64,000 bases of DNA from Pseudomonas sp. Teo4 (GTDB lineage Bacteria > Pseudomonadota > Gammaproteobacteria > Pseudomonadales > Pseudomonadaceae): positions 1-64,000 of the forward strand of contig NZ_JAXCIL010000001.1 in the NCBI RefSeq assembly GCF_034387475.1. The letters run 5' to 3'. The notes under the pieces are model-generated. The model was not told where the DNA came from. It saw nothing but the letters and a program-made list of their open reading frames with translations, and made no database searches. Position numbers and translations under genes: made by a program. Below are positions 7,718-16,048 of this stretch, piece after piece. The first letter of the stretch is position 1, and every line of letters starts with the position of its first letter.

Positions 7718-8707
7718 CTAGGCCACTTCGCGCAGCGCGGTGGGGTCGATCGACAACGATACCCGCTGGCCGTCGGCGTGCAGGTCTGCCGACGAGCGAT
7801 TGAGCACGTCTACTACCAGCTCCACATCGCGTATCCGCACGCGGTAGCGAATCACATTGCCCAGCAGGCTGTGGCTGCGTACTTCGCCGTCGAGCTCACC
7901 ATTGACGCCCAGGGTGATCGACTCCGGGCGAATCGCCAGGCGGCTGTTCACCGGGCGTTGCAGCAGGCGGCTGGCACTGTCGGCGTCCAGCAGGTTGTAG
8001 TTGCCGATGAAGCCGGCGGCGAACAGGTCTACCGGTGCGGTGTAGAGGGTTTCGGCATCGCCGCTCTGGACGATGCGCCCCTGGTTCATCAGGAAGATGC
8101 GGTCAGACATTGTCAGCGCTTCTTCCTGATCGTGGGTGACGAAAATCGTCGTCAGCCCCAGTTCCCGCTGAATGGCGCGAATCTGCTCGCGCAGGTGCTT
8201 GCGGATGCGCGCATCCAGCGCCGACAGCGGTTCGTCCAGCAGCAACAGGCGTGGCCGGGTCACCAGCGAGCGGGCCAGGGCCACACGCTGGCACTGGCCG
8301 CCGGACAGCTGGTGCGGGTAGCGCCCGGCGAAATTGCCTAGCTCGACCAGCTCCAGGGCCTCGCGTACCCGCGCCTGGCTTTCTTCGGTTCGGACCTTCT
8401 GGATGCGCAGGCCGAAGGCGACGTTCTGCTCCACGGTCATGTTGGGGAACAGCGCATAGCTCTGGAACACCATGCCGATCCCGCGTTTTTGCGGGCTCAG
8501 TGGCACCAGGTCCTGGCCATCGAGCAGGATCTTGCCGCTGTCCACCGGGGTCAGCCCGGCGATGCAGCGCAGCAGGGTGGATTTACCACAGCCGGACGGG
8601 CCGAGCAGGGTGACGAACTCGCCGCGTTCGATCTGGCAGTCGATATCGTGGAACACCGGGCTGCCGGCATAGCTTTTGTGCAGTTTCTGTACGCTGACGA
8701 AGCTCAT
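7718..8707 (-). CDS. ABC transporter ATP-binding protein (phosphonate/spermidine-type)
   Basis: 329-aa cytoplasmic ATPase that energises the two permeases encoded just upstream. Walker A is GPSGCGKST at about residues 37-45, the Q-loop is FQSYALF, the signature is LSGGQCQRV at about 135 and Walker B is LLLLDEPLSALD. The switch His is in FVTHDQEEA. A C-terminal TOBE domain (about 240-325) places it with the PotA/PhnT/FbpC group of small-solute importers. It starts one base after the permease stop. The solute is not determined by this subunit. Confidence 0.93.
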   Translation of the reverse strand: MSFVSVQKLHKSYAGSPVFHDIDCQIERGEFVTLLGPSGCGKSTLLRCIAGLTPVDSGKILLDGQDLVPLSPQKRGIGMVFQSYALFPNMTVEQNVAFGLRIQKVRTEESQARVREALELVELGNFAGRYPHQLSGGQCQRVALARSLVTRPRLLLLDEPLSALDARIRKHLREQIRAIQRELGLTTIFVTHDQEEALTMSDRIFLMNQGRIVQSGDAETLYTAPVDLFAAGFIGNYNLLDADSASRLLQRPVNSRLAIRPESITLGVNGELDGEVRSHSLLGNVIRYRVRIRDVELVVDVLNRSSADLHADGQRVSLSIDPTALREVA

Positions 8708-8708
8708 G

Positions 8709-9503
8709 TCAGGTTTTGTCCTTGTTCAAGCGGTTGGCGACCCAGGTCAGCACCAGCACGAAGGCGAAGTACGAGATCACCAGTGCGCTGTTGAAGTGGC
8801 CGCTGCTGTTGCGCATGTTGTTCAGGTACACCTGCAGGGTCTCGTAGCGGGTGCCAACCAGCAGGTTGGCGAACACGAATTCGCCGAACAGGAACGAGAA
8901 CGACAGCAGCAGCGCCACCATCAGGCCTTTGCGCAGGTTTGGCAGCACCACCATGAACGCCGCCTGCCAGGTACTGGCCCCCAGCAGTTGCGCGGCGTCC
9001 ATCAGGTCGCGCAGGTTGATCGCCTGCAAGTTGTTGGTGATGGCGCGGTACATGAAGGGCAGGGCGATGGTCAAGTAGCAGCCGATCAGGATCCACGGCG
9101 TGCCGACCATCGCCATCGGCCCGCTGCCGTACAGTTGCAGCAGCCCCACCGAGGACACCACCGGCGGTACCGCGAACGGCAGCAGGATGAGAATGTTCAT
9201 CAGCGCGTCGAGTTTGGGGAAGTGGTAATGCACCACGAACAGCAGCGGCAGAATCAGCACCACCGACAGCACCAGAGCGCCGATGCACACCAGCAGCGAT
9301 TGGCCGAAGGCTGCCAGGAAGCGCGGTTCGCTCCACAGTGCCACGTACCATTTCAAGGTCAGGCCGCTGGGTAGCAGGCTGGCCGACCAACTGGTGGCCA
9401 GGGAATAGAGCAGGGTGCCAGCCAGCGGCAGCAGCAGAATGAGAAACAGCAGGTACACCACCACGCGGTGGTAGAGGCTGCCGCGGGCAGTTTCAGCGCG
9501 CAT
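8709..9503 (-). CDS. ABC transporter permease
   Basis: 264-aa inner-membrane permease with about six hydrophobic segments (for example VVYLLFLILLLPLAGTLLY near the N-terminus). It has a binding-protein-dependent EAA-type loop at about 170-190 (DLMDAAQLLGASTWQAAF). GAGGAG precedes the ATG. The gene overlaps the upstream permease gene by 11 bases and is one base from the ATPase gene. It pairs with the second permease to make the membrane channel. Confidence 0.92.
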   Translation of the reverse strand: MRAETARGSLYHRVVVYLLFLILLLPLAGTLLYSLATSWSASLLPSGLTLKWYVALWSEPRFLAAFGQSLLVCIGALVLSVVLILPLLFVVHYHFPKLDALMNILILLPFAVPPVVSSVGLLQLYGSGPMAMVGTPWILIGCYLTIALPFMYRAITNNLQAINLRDLMDAAQLLGASTWQAAFMVVLPNLRKGLMVALLLSFSFLFGEFVFANLLVGTRYETLQVYLNNMRNSSGHFNSALVISYFAFVLVLTWVANRLNKDKT

Positions 9504-10344
9504 GGTAGCTCCTCTTCAGCAGCCATTGATGAACCACGGTCACCAGGGTCATCAGCCCCACCAGCACCATCGCCAGGGCGCTGGCCAGGTTCGGGTCGAG
9601 GGTGATGTCGCCTGCTACCAGGGCCGCGATGCGGATCGGCAGCACGTTGAAGTTGCCGGTGGTCAGGGCGTAGACCGTGGCGTAGGCGCCCAGGGCGTTG
9701 GCCAGCAGGATGACGAAGGTACCCAGCAGGGCCGGGGTCAGCACCGGCAGGCCAATGTGCCGCCAGTATTGCCAGTGGTTGGCGCCGAGCAGCGCAGCTG
9801 ATTCGCGCCAGTCTTCGCGCAGGGCGTCGAAGGCGGGGTAGAGCAGCAGTACGCCGAGGGGGATCTGGAAGTAGGTGTACACCAGAATCAGGCCGGTCTT
9901 GGAGTAGATGCTGAAATCCTCCAGCAGCCCGACCTGTTTAAGCAGCAGGGTCAGCGCACCATTGAAGCCGAGCAGAATGATGAAGGCAAAGGCCAGTGGC
10001 ACCCCGGCGAAGTTGCTGGTCATGTTGGCGAACGCGCTGACGAAGTCGCGCAGGCGTGAGTCCACCTGACGCAGCGAGTAGGCGCCGAGAGTGGCGATCA
10101 GGATGCCGAACAGGCTCGACCAGAAGCTGATCTCCAGGCTGCGCTGCAGTGCCTGCAGGTAGAACTTCGAAGCGAACACCTTGCTGAAGTTTTCCAGCCC
10201 CCAGCCCGCGTCCGATTGCACGCTGTTGAGGGCGACCCAGGCCAGCGGGGCGATCTGGAACACGATGAAGAACGCGGCGAACGGCAGCAGGCAGAGCAGG
10301 GCCAGGTAGCGGCCGCGGTGGCTGCTGCTCTTGGGTGTAGTCAC
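9493..10344 (-). CDS. ABC transporter permease
   Basis: 283-aa inner-membrane permease. The start is taken as GTG at 10344 because it overlaps the upstream stop (GTGA) and gives a short basic N-terminus (VTTPKSSSHRGR) before the first membrane segment. A longer open frame to 10410 runs into the preceding gene. Six hydrophobic segments are visible, with an EAA-like loop around REDWRESAALLGANHW. With the 264-aa permease it forms the heterodimeric channel of this importer. Confidence 0.9.
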   Translation of the reverse strand: MTTPKSSSHRGRYLALLCLLPFAAFFIVFQIAPLAWVALNSVQSDAGWGLENFSKVFASKFYLQALQRSLEISFWSSLFGILIATLGAYSLRQVDSRLRDFVSAFANMTSNFAGVPLAFAFIILLGFNGALTLLLKQVGLLEDFSIYSKTGLILVYTYFQIPLGVLLLYPAFDALREDWRESAALLGANHWQYWRHIGLPVLTPALLGTFVILLANALGAYATVYALTTGNFNVLPIRIAALVAGDITLDPNLASALAMVLVGLMTLVTVVHQWLLKRSYHAR

Positions 10345-11147
10345 TTGAGCAGCTCCCGGCACACGGTCTTGTCGTGGGGCGCGCCCAACAACTCGCAAAT
10401 GGTCCCGCACAGCTCGGTCTGCAGCGGCTTGGCCGCAGGGTCGAGGCTGAAGGCTTCGCCGAACACGAACAACGGCACCTCACGTTCCTCGGCCAGCAGG
10501 CCATTGTGCGAGCGGTCGTTGTTCATGCCGTGGTCGGCGGTGACCAGCACCTGGTAACCCTCTTCGAGCCAGCGTGGCAGGTAGTCGGCCAAGAGGATAT
10601 CGGCCGAGCGAGCGGCGTTGCGGTACTGGCTGCTGTCCAGGCCATGGCGGTGGCCGGTGTCGTCGATGTTCATCGGGTGCACCAGCAGGAAGTTCGGCGC
10701 ATGGCGGCGGCGCAGGTATTCGGCGTCGGCCAGCAGGTGTGAGTCAGGGTAATGGTCGGCCCAGTAGAACAGGCCGTGCTGGATCGGCAGCTTCGGCGCA
10801 TGGGTATGGCGGTCGCGCAGCGGGTCGAACGGCGAGCGGTTGTACAGCTCGCTCATCCAGTGGTAGGCCGCTGCAGCAGTGCCCAGGCCGGCCTCGCGGG
10901 CGTAGTGGAACACGCTGCGCTGGTTGGAAAGGCGGTTGACGTTGTTGTGCACGATGCCGCTTTCGATCGGCGGCACACCGGTGAGAATGCACTCGTACAA
11001 CGGGCGCGACAGCGAGGGCAGTTCGCATTCCACGCGGTACAGCGCGGCGCGGTCGGCTTCGACGTAGGCGTGCAGATGGCCCATGGCATGGTGGGCCACC
11101 TGATGGTTGAGACCGTCGAGCAGGACCAGGATGACGTTGTGTTGCAT
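10341..11147 (-). CDS. Alkaline phosphatase-superfamily phosphodiesterase/nucleotide pyrophosphatase-like enzyme
   Basis: 268-aa enzyme without an obvious signal peptide, so probably cytoplasmic. The superfamily metal-site pattern is visible: Asp in LVLLDGLN near the N-terminus, a probable nucleophile in SLSRPLYECILTG (Ser where related enzymes have Thr/Ser), IDDTGHRHG at about 165 and TADHGMN at about 208. The ATG at 11147 with TTGGAGCAATC upstream is preferred over 11162. The gene lies between the binding-protein gene and the permease genes of the ABC operon. This suggests that it cleaves a phosphoester or phosphonate compound brought in by the transporter. The substrate is inference only. 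Confidence 0.82.
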   Translation of the reverse strand: MQHNVILVLLDGLNHQVAHHAMGHLHAYVEADRAALYRVECELPSLSRPLYECILTGVPPIESGIVHNNVNRLSNQRSVFHYAREAGLGTAAAAYHWMSELYNRSPFDPLRDRHTHAPKLPIQHGLFYWADHYPDSHLLADAEYLRRRHAPNFLLVHPMNIDDTGHRHGLDSSQYRNAARSADILLADYLPRWLEEGYQVLVTADHGMNNDRSHNGLLAEEREVPLFVFGEAFSLDPAAKPLQTELCGTICELLGAPHDKTVCRELLK

Positions 11148-11170
11148 GATTGCTCCAATCATTACCGGGT

Positions 11171-11250
11171 TGGCCTCATCGCCGGCAAGCCAGCTCCCAC
11201 AGGGATAATGGCGACCCCTGTGGGAGTCGGCTTGCCGGCGATGAGGCCGG
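11171..11250. repeat. REP pair inside the ABC operon
   Basis: Facing REP copies (GCCGGCAAGCCAGCTCCCACA and complement) lie between the binding-protein gene and the downstream operon genes. This is the position where REP hairpins can stabilise the upstream message and raise the amount of binding protein. Confidence 0.88.
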
Positions 11251-11275
11251 TTCAGGCGCTAAAGAAACCCGCCCT

Positions 11276-12334
11276 TTATTCCATCTCGATAATCACTTGC
11301 TCCTGCCACATCTGCGGCAGTTGCTTCGAGGTAGCTTCCCATGCCTCGGCATTCTTGATCGGTTGGGCAGCCTTGTACTGTTCATTAGGCAGCAACTTGG
11401 CCTGCACGTCCTCCGGCAGCTTCAGGTGCTCGGCACGAATCGGCCGGGCATGCCCCTTGGCCAGGTTGATCTGCCCGGCATCGCTGAAGATGTATTCACG
11501 CGCAAGCTTCGCGGCGTTCGGGTTCTTGGCGTATTTGTTGATGACCGTGGTGTAGCCGGAAATCACCGACCCGTCGGACGGAATCAGCACGTCGAAACGC
11601 TTGGGGTCGATCTGCTCGCGGTAGCTCAAACCATTGAAGTCCCATACCACGCCGACTTCCACCTCGCCCTTTTCCAGGGTCTGGATGGTCGGGTTGGCCA
11701 GCGACAGGCGCTTTTGCTGGGCCAGTTTGGTGAACAACTGCAGGCCAGGAGCCAGGTTGCTCTCATCGCCCTTGTAGGCGATGGCCGCAGCCAGCACGCC
11801 GTTGGCGGCCTGGGCGGCGGTGCCGACGTCACCGATGGCGACCTTGTACTTGCCTTTTTCCAGGTCATGCCAGGAGCTTGGCCGTTCGCCCTCCTTCACC
11901 AGGTCCTTGTTGATGATGAACGCGATGGTGCCGGTATAGGCCAGGGCCCAGTGGCCGTCCTTGTCCTTGGCCCACTCCGGTACCTGGTCCCAGGTGCTTG
12001 GCTTGTACGGCTGAGTCACGCCCTTGGCCGCAGCAATCGGGCCGAAGGCGGCACCCACGTCGCCAATGTCGGCACTGGCGTTGTCCTTCTCGGCTTCGAA
12101 CTTGGCGATTTCCTGGGCCGAGCTCATGTCGGTGTCACTGTGCTTGAGGCCGTACTTGCTGGCCAGGTCTTCCCAGGTGCCTTTCCAGTTGGCCCAGGCA
12201 TCGGGCATGCCCACGCTGTTGACGGTGCCTTCCTTGCGGGCGGCCTCTTCCAGGGCCTTGAGGTCCGCGGCCATGGCCGAGGTGCACAAAGCGATGGCCG
12301 AACCGAGCAGTGACGCCATGAAGAACTTTTTCAT
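11276..12334 (-). CDS. ABC transporter periplasmic substrate-binding protein (phosphonate/iron-type, family 1)
   Basis: 352-aa periplasmic binding protein. The start at 12334 gives MKKFFMASLLGSAIALCTSAMAA, a textbook signal peptide cleaved after AMA, with AAGGAGC upstream. The mature protein has the extracellular solute-binding pattern of the 2-aminoethylphosphonate/iron/thiamine group (EEAARKEGTVNSVGMPDAWANW, later GVVWDFNGLSY). It is the first gene of the operon and is read away from the divergent GntR-type regulator. A palindrome matching the regulator's presumed operator lies 68 bases upstream. Ligand identity cannot be read from the sequence. Confidence 0.92.
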   Translation of the reverse strand: MKKFFMASLLGSAIALCTSAMAADLKALEEAARKEGTVNSVGMPDAWANWKGTWEDLASKYGLKHSDTDMSSAQEIAKFEAEKDNASADIGDVGAAFGPIAAAKGVTQPYKPSTWDQVPEWAKDKDGHWALAYTGTIAFIINKDLVKEGERPSSWHDLEKGKYKVAIGDVGTAAQAANGVLAAAIAYKGDESNLAPGLQLFTKLAQQKRLSLANPTIQTLEKGEVEVGVVWDFNGLSYREQIDPKRFDVLIPSDGSVISGYTTVINKYAKNPNAAKLAREYIFSDAGQINLAKGHARPIRAEHLKLPEDVQAKLLPNEQYKAAQPIKNAEAWEATSKQLPQMWQEQVIIEME

Positions 12335-12401
12335 CCGAAGCTCCTTGGGTGGGTGCCTTAAGCGATCGTTGTTATGAATGAAACCTGTGCTTGGGAACTG
12401 T

Positions 12402-12413
12402 TGGTCTAGGTCA
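12402..12413. promoter_or_regulatory. Putative GntR/UTRA operator upstream of the binding-protein gene
   Basis: TGGTCTAGGTCA shares the pattern TGGNCTAGNYCA with the perfect palindrome at 12635-12648. It resembles the CTAG-centred sites bound by HutC-type GntR regulators. It lies 68 bases upstream of the binding-protein start codon, in the promoter zone. Confidence 0.5.
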
Positions 12414-12634
12414 GCAAACCTTGAGCCAAGGTAGGCCGCTTGCGTGACAGTTTGATGTAGGGGAAGGCCTTGGTCGGGCGGAGCGGCTTCCTGGAAGTAC
12501 AGCGTAGACCACATGGCGCCCCTGAATTTGCTGGCTTGGCCCGGATCTGGCAGCACACGGCCAAAGCCTTTGTCACAGGATGTTCATCAGCCCTGCCTAG
12601 GCTTGCACTATTCTCCAGATGCCCTGTTATGGGG

Positions 12635-12648
12635 CTGGACTAGTCCAG
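12635..12648. promoter_or_regulatory. Perfect 14-bp palindrome, probable operator of the GntR-type regulator
   Basis: CTGGACTAGTCCAG is fully palindromic and ends 14 bases before the regulator's ATG. It suits autorepression. The 328-base divergent region (12335-12662) otherwise shows no gene. Confidence 0.6.
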
Positions 12649-12662
12649 ATAGGTAACCTTTG

Positions 12663-13376
12663 ATGCAGTCGACGCCACCGAGAGCGGTAACAGCCATCTG
12701 CCACGCCCTGCAGGAGCAGATCGAGCACGGCCTGCTGGCGCCGGGTGGCAAGCTGCCAGCAGAACGCAAGCTCAGTGAAGTGTTCGATACCACGCGCATC
12801 ACCCTGCGTGAGGCGCTGGTGCAGCTCGAGGCCCAGGGTTTGATCTACCGGGAGGAACGGCGGGGCTGGTTCGTGGCGCCGGAGCGCCTGACCTACGACC
12901 TGATCGAACGCAGCCACTTCCACGCCATGGTGCGAGACCAGGGCCGACTGCCGAGCACCGAGCTGCTGTCGGCACGCTTGCAGCCAGCCTCGGCGGCCAT
13001 CTGCGCCCGTCTGCGTTTGCCTGCATTGTCCAGTGTGGTGCGTATCTGCCGTTTGCGGCGTATCGATGGGCGTGCGGTGCTGTATGCCGAGCACTACCTC
13101 AACCCGAAGTATTTTCCGGACATTCTCGAGCAGGACCTGGCGCAGTCACTGACTGAGATCTACGCCCGGGTTTATGGCATTCGTTATGGCCAGGTGTGTT
13201 TCGAGATCCTGCCGACGGCGCTGCCGGCGGACGCGGCCAGTGCCCTGAAGGTGTCGGCGGGTAGCCCGGGGTTGCATATCACCCGGGTCAACAGCGACCA
13301 GCATGGGCATCTGATCGACTGCGACCTGGAGTATTGGCGCCATGATGCGATTCGTATCCGGGCGCAGGCGGGGTAG
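12663..13376 (+). CDS. GntR-family transcriptional regulator with UTRA domain (HutC/PhnF-like)
   Basis: 237-aa DNA-binding regulator. The winged-helix GntR domain covers about residues 1-75 (GKLPAERKLSEVF, then TTRITLREALVQLEAQGLIYR). The UTRA ligand-binding domain covers about 90-232. The ATG at 12663 follows TAGGTAACC; a TTG three bases earlier is possible. It is divergent from the ABC uptake operon and probably represses it until the imported compound or a derivative binds the UTRA domain. The two CTAG-centred palindromes in the shared gap support this. PhnF-like members respond to phosphonate or phosphate compounds, which fits the phosphatase-like genes across the gap. Confidence 0.92.
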   Translation: MQSTPPRAVTAICHALQEQIEHGLLAPGGKLPAERKLSEVFDTTRITLREALVQLEAQGLIYREERRGWFVAPERLTYDLIERSHFHAMVRDQGRLPSTELLSARLQPASAAICARLRLPALSSVVRICRLRRIDGRAVLYAEHYLNPKYFPDILEQDLAQSLTEIYARVYGIRYGQVCFEILPTALPADAASALKVSAGSPGLHITRVNSDQHGHLIDCDLEYWRHDAIRIRAQAG

Positions 13377-13516
13377 GGGGCCGCTTCGCGCCCCATCGCA
13401 GGCTTCGCCAGCTCCCACGGAAAACTCCCCAAAAAAGTTGGACACAAATCCAACCCTTGGAGTCTGCCTACTTCGTGGGAGCTGGCGAAGCCTGCGATGG
13501 GGCGCAAAGCGCCCCT
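13377..13516. repeat. REP pair (CAGGCTTCGCCAGCTCCCACG class) between convergent genes
   Basis: Long inverted arms beginning GGGGCCGCTTCGCGCCCCATC and its near-complement enclose about 55 bases. The element begins at the regulator's stop codon and touches the stop codon of the channel gene, so it forms the whole gap and may serve as a bidirectional terminator. Confidence 0.9.
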
Positions 13517-15650
13517 AGGAAGCAGCCCCGCCGCCGGCCGTCACCACCTGCACCGACAACCGCGGCGTCGCCAGGTCCAGCCCCGCCTCATCCAGTTGCC
13601 GCTTCAACGCTAGGTTGAACGCCCGCGACACTTCCCATTGCTTGATCGGCGCAGTCTTGAACCGCGCCCGTAGAATCGCCGAGCCCGACTCAAAGCTTTC
13701 TACCCCCTGCAACTCCAGCGGTGACCAGATGTTGCGGCGCATCAGCGGGTCGTTGCGCAGCTTCTGACCCACCTCGCGGATGAGGGTGATGGCCTGGTCG
13801 ATATTCATGCTGTGGGGAATCGCCACGCGGAAAATCGCATAGCCGAACTCACGCGAGTAGTTCTTGATGCTCTTGATTTCACTGAACGGAATGGTGTGCA
13901 CGATGCCGTCGATGTCGCGCAGGCGCACGGTGCGGATGGTCAGGCCTTCCACGGTGCCCAGGTGCCCGCCGACGTCCACGTAGTCGTCGATGGCCAGCGA
14001 GTCCTCGATGATGATGAACAACCCGGTGATCAGGTCGGCCACCAGCGACTGCGCACCAAAACCGATGGCCAGGCCGATCACACCGGCACCGGCCAGCAGC
14101 GGGGTGACGTTCATGCCCATGTTGGCCAGGGCCACGATCACCGCGATGATGAAAATGGCCACGAACATCACGTTGCGGATCAGCGGCATCATGGTCTGCG
14201 CACGGGCGTTGGCCAGGCCCCGGCGCGAGCGGACCAGTGCGTGGTGCACGGCGGTGTCGGCCAGAATCCACACCAGCCAGGCGGCAATCAGGGTGCCGGC
14301 CAGGCCCAGCAGGCGCAGGCTCACCTCATGGCCTTCGCCCTCGGCGAAACCGATCATCGACAGGCCCCACACGCGCAGGCCCAGTTCGATGAACGCCAGC
14401 CAGATGAACAGGTGCACTAGCGCATAGCCGAAGTTGCGCAGGCGCTCGGTGTATACCGCCTGGCGCTTGTTGGCGCGTTTCGGGTTGGCTGCGTGACGGC
14501 GCACCAGGCCGTTGAGCACCATGCAGACCACCACCAGCACAGTGCACATCAGCGACTGGCGCAAGGCGGTGCTGGTATCACCGGCCGAGACGAAGGTGGC
14601 GAACAGTGAGATGGCCACCAGGATCAGCGCTGGCAGGTACCAGAAGCTGCCGAGGATCTCGATGGTGTCGCTCAACGTGCGTCGGGTCAGGCGCCGCGAC
14701 AACGGCTGGTTGCGGATCAAATGCGCGATCGGGCGGCGGAAGCGCAGAATGAACAGCCCGGTGCACACCGCAGCGACGACGTTGGCCAGGGTCGCCAGGG
14801 TATGGGCCAGGTGGCCGCCCAGGGCCGCGGTCATGCGTGGGTCACTCATCGCCTCGCCGAACGCGGCGAAGCTGCCGATCAGCCATAGCGGGCGAAACGC
14901 CTGGTGGCGCAGGATGTGCAGCGCGCGGTGGCGATGCGGGCCATCGAGCAACGAGAAGGCGATGACGCAGATGGCCGAGAAGCAAGTACCCACCACCAGT
15001 GCGTAGGCCAGGACCATGGCCAGCGACTTGCCCAGCGAAGGGGGCAGGGCGAAGCTCAGGTACACGGTGAAGACCAGCGCTACCAGCCACGGCCCCAGCT
15101 TGCGCAGGGCAAACCGCACCAGGTCCCAGGTGCGAGGATGCTGGGGCAGTTCCTCGGTCAGCCCGAAGCGCACTCGAACCCGGTGGCCGACCCAGTTGAA
15201 GGCATAGGCCAGCAAGCTCCAGACCGCGATGACGGCGGCAAAGCCGAACAGAATCGCTGGCCATTGGTGCACCGGAACCATCAGTGCGCTGAGTTCGGTC
15301 TGGGCTTGCTCGATTTCCTGGGACCAGCGGTTGAACGGGCTGGCATCGCCGCTGAATTGCTTTTCCAGGTCATGCAGCGCACCGCCGATCAGCCCGAGCA
15401 CCCCCTGTTCCACGGTGGGTTGCGACTGCTTGGTGGCATCGCGCAGCTTCTTCAGGTCGGCCAGCAGCTTGGCGCGTTGCTGGTCGTTCTCAAGGTTCTT
15501 GATCACCTCGTCCAGCGACTTGCCCAGTGGTTCGCTGGCTTCAGGTTGTGCCGGTGCGCTCGAACCCAGCAAGCCGGGGAGGCCCGCAGCCTGGACCGGG
15601 GTGATGAACAGAAGCAGCAGAAGGGTCAGGCAACGCAGGAGGGCAGGCAC
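13515..15650 (-). CDS. MscS-family mechanosensitive ion channel (YbiO-like)
   Basis: 711-aa inner-membrane channel that should open under membrane tension and release solutes on osmotic downshock. The start is GTG at 15650 with GAGGTAG upstream. Residues 1-21 are a signal peptide. About 35-120 is a periplasmic helical region, followed by roughly ten membrane segments. The C-terminal MscS core at about 500-620 has the pore helix, GFGAQSLVADLITG, and the beta-domain segment VEGLTIRTVRLRDIDG. The length fits YbiO-type rather than small MscS proteins. It lies alone between a REP pair and a small membrane-protein gene. Confidence 0.92.
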   Translation of the reverse strand: MPALLRCLTLLLLLFITPVQAAGLPGLLGSSAPAQPEASEPLGKSLDEVIKNLENDQQRAKLLADLKKLRDATKQSQPTVEQGVLGLIGGALHDLEKQFSGDASPFNRWSQEIEQAQTELSALMVPVHQWPAILFGFAAVIAVWSLLAYAFNWVGHRVRVRFGLTEELPQHPRTWDLVRFALRKLGPWLVALVFTVYLSFALPPSLGKSLAMVLAYALVVGTCFSAICVIAFSLLDGPHRHRALHILRHQAFRPLWLIGSFAAFGEAMSDPRMTAALGGHLAHTLATLANVVAAVCTGLFILRFRRPIAHLIRNQPLSRRLTRRTLSDTIEILGSFWYLPALILVAISLFATFVSAGDTSTALRQSLMCTVLVVVCMVLNGLVRRHAANPKRANKRQAVYTERLRNFGYALVHLFIWLAFIELGLRVWGLSMIGFAEGEGHEVSLRLLGLAGTLIAAWLVWILADTAVHHALVRSRRGLANARAQTMMPLIRNVMFVAIFIIAVIVALANMGMNVTPLLAGAGVIGLAIGFGAQSLVADLITGLFIIIEDSLAIDDYVDVGGHLGTVEGLTIRTVRLRDIDGIVHTIPFSEIKSIKNYSREFGYAIFRVAIPHSMNIDQAITLIREVGQKLRNDPLMRRNIWSPLELQGVESFESGSAILRARFKTAPIKQWEVSRAFNLALKRQLDEAGLDLATPRLSVQVVTAGGGAAS

Positions 15651-15694
15651 CGGTAAATCTACCTCAGGTCAAACGATTGACCGAGTGTAGAGGT

Positions 15695-15862
15695 TTATGA
15701 CGGCAGTTGCTCCAGGATCTTCCAGCAGGTGAGGCCGAAGATGCCCAGGGTGCCGATCCACATCATCAGCACGCCGACGTTGCGATCACGCAGGCTGAAG
15801 CCGATGGTCAGCAGCATCAGGAACAGGAAGACGGGGATGAACAGGGACAAGAAGGGGGACAT
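15695..15862 (-). CDS. Small two-helix membrane protein
   Basis: 55-aa protein with two hydrophobic helices (residues 3-22 and 28-47) joined by a short polar turn (SLRDRNVG). The ATG at 15862 is chosen because AAGGAT precedes it; a longer frame to 15970 starts inside a REP element. It is conserved in length and style with small Pseudomonas membrane proteins of unknown function. It shares strand with the downstream channel gene, whose start is 45 bases away, so co-transcription is possible. Confidence 0.7.
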   Translation of the reverse strand: MSPFLSLFIPVFLFLMLLTIGFSLRDRNVGVLMMWIGTLGIFGLTCWKILEQLPS

Positions 15863-15932
15863 GGACAGCAATCCTTGTGCTTTGGGGCATGTCTGAAGCA
15901 TAGCGGGTCGAGCGGGGAAGGGCTTGATCTTG

Positions 15933-16044
15933 AGCAGGTCCGGCCTTATCGCCGGCAAGCCGGCTCCCACATGGGCCGCGACGATCCTGAGATCACTGCA
16001 GTACCTGTGGAAGCCGGCTTGCCGGCGATAAGGCCGGACCTGCT
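15933..16044. repeat. REP pair (GCCGGCAAGCCGGC class)
   Basis: Facing copies extended by AGGTCCGGCCTTATC and its complement, between the small membrane-protein gene and apeB. Confidence 0.9.
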
Positions 16045-16048
16045 TGCA

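Noticed and set aside
11276..12334. Assigning the ABC operon specifically to 2-aminoethylphosphonate uptake
   Set aside because: The binding protein and ATPase belong to a group with several ligands, and no phosphonatase or AEP transaminase gene is present.
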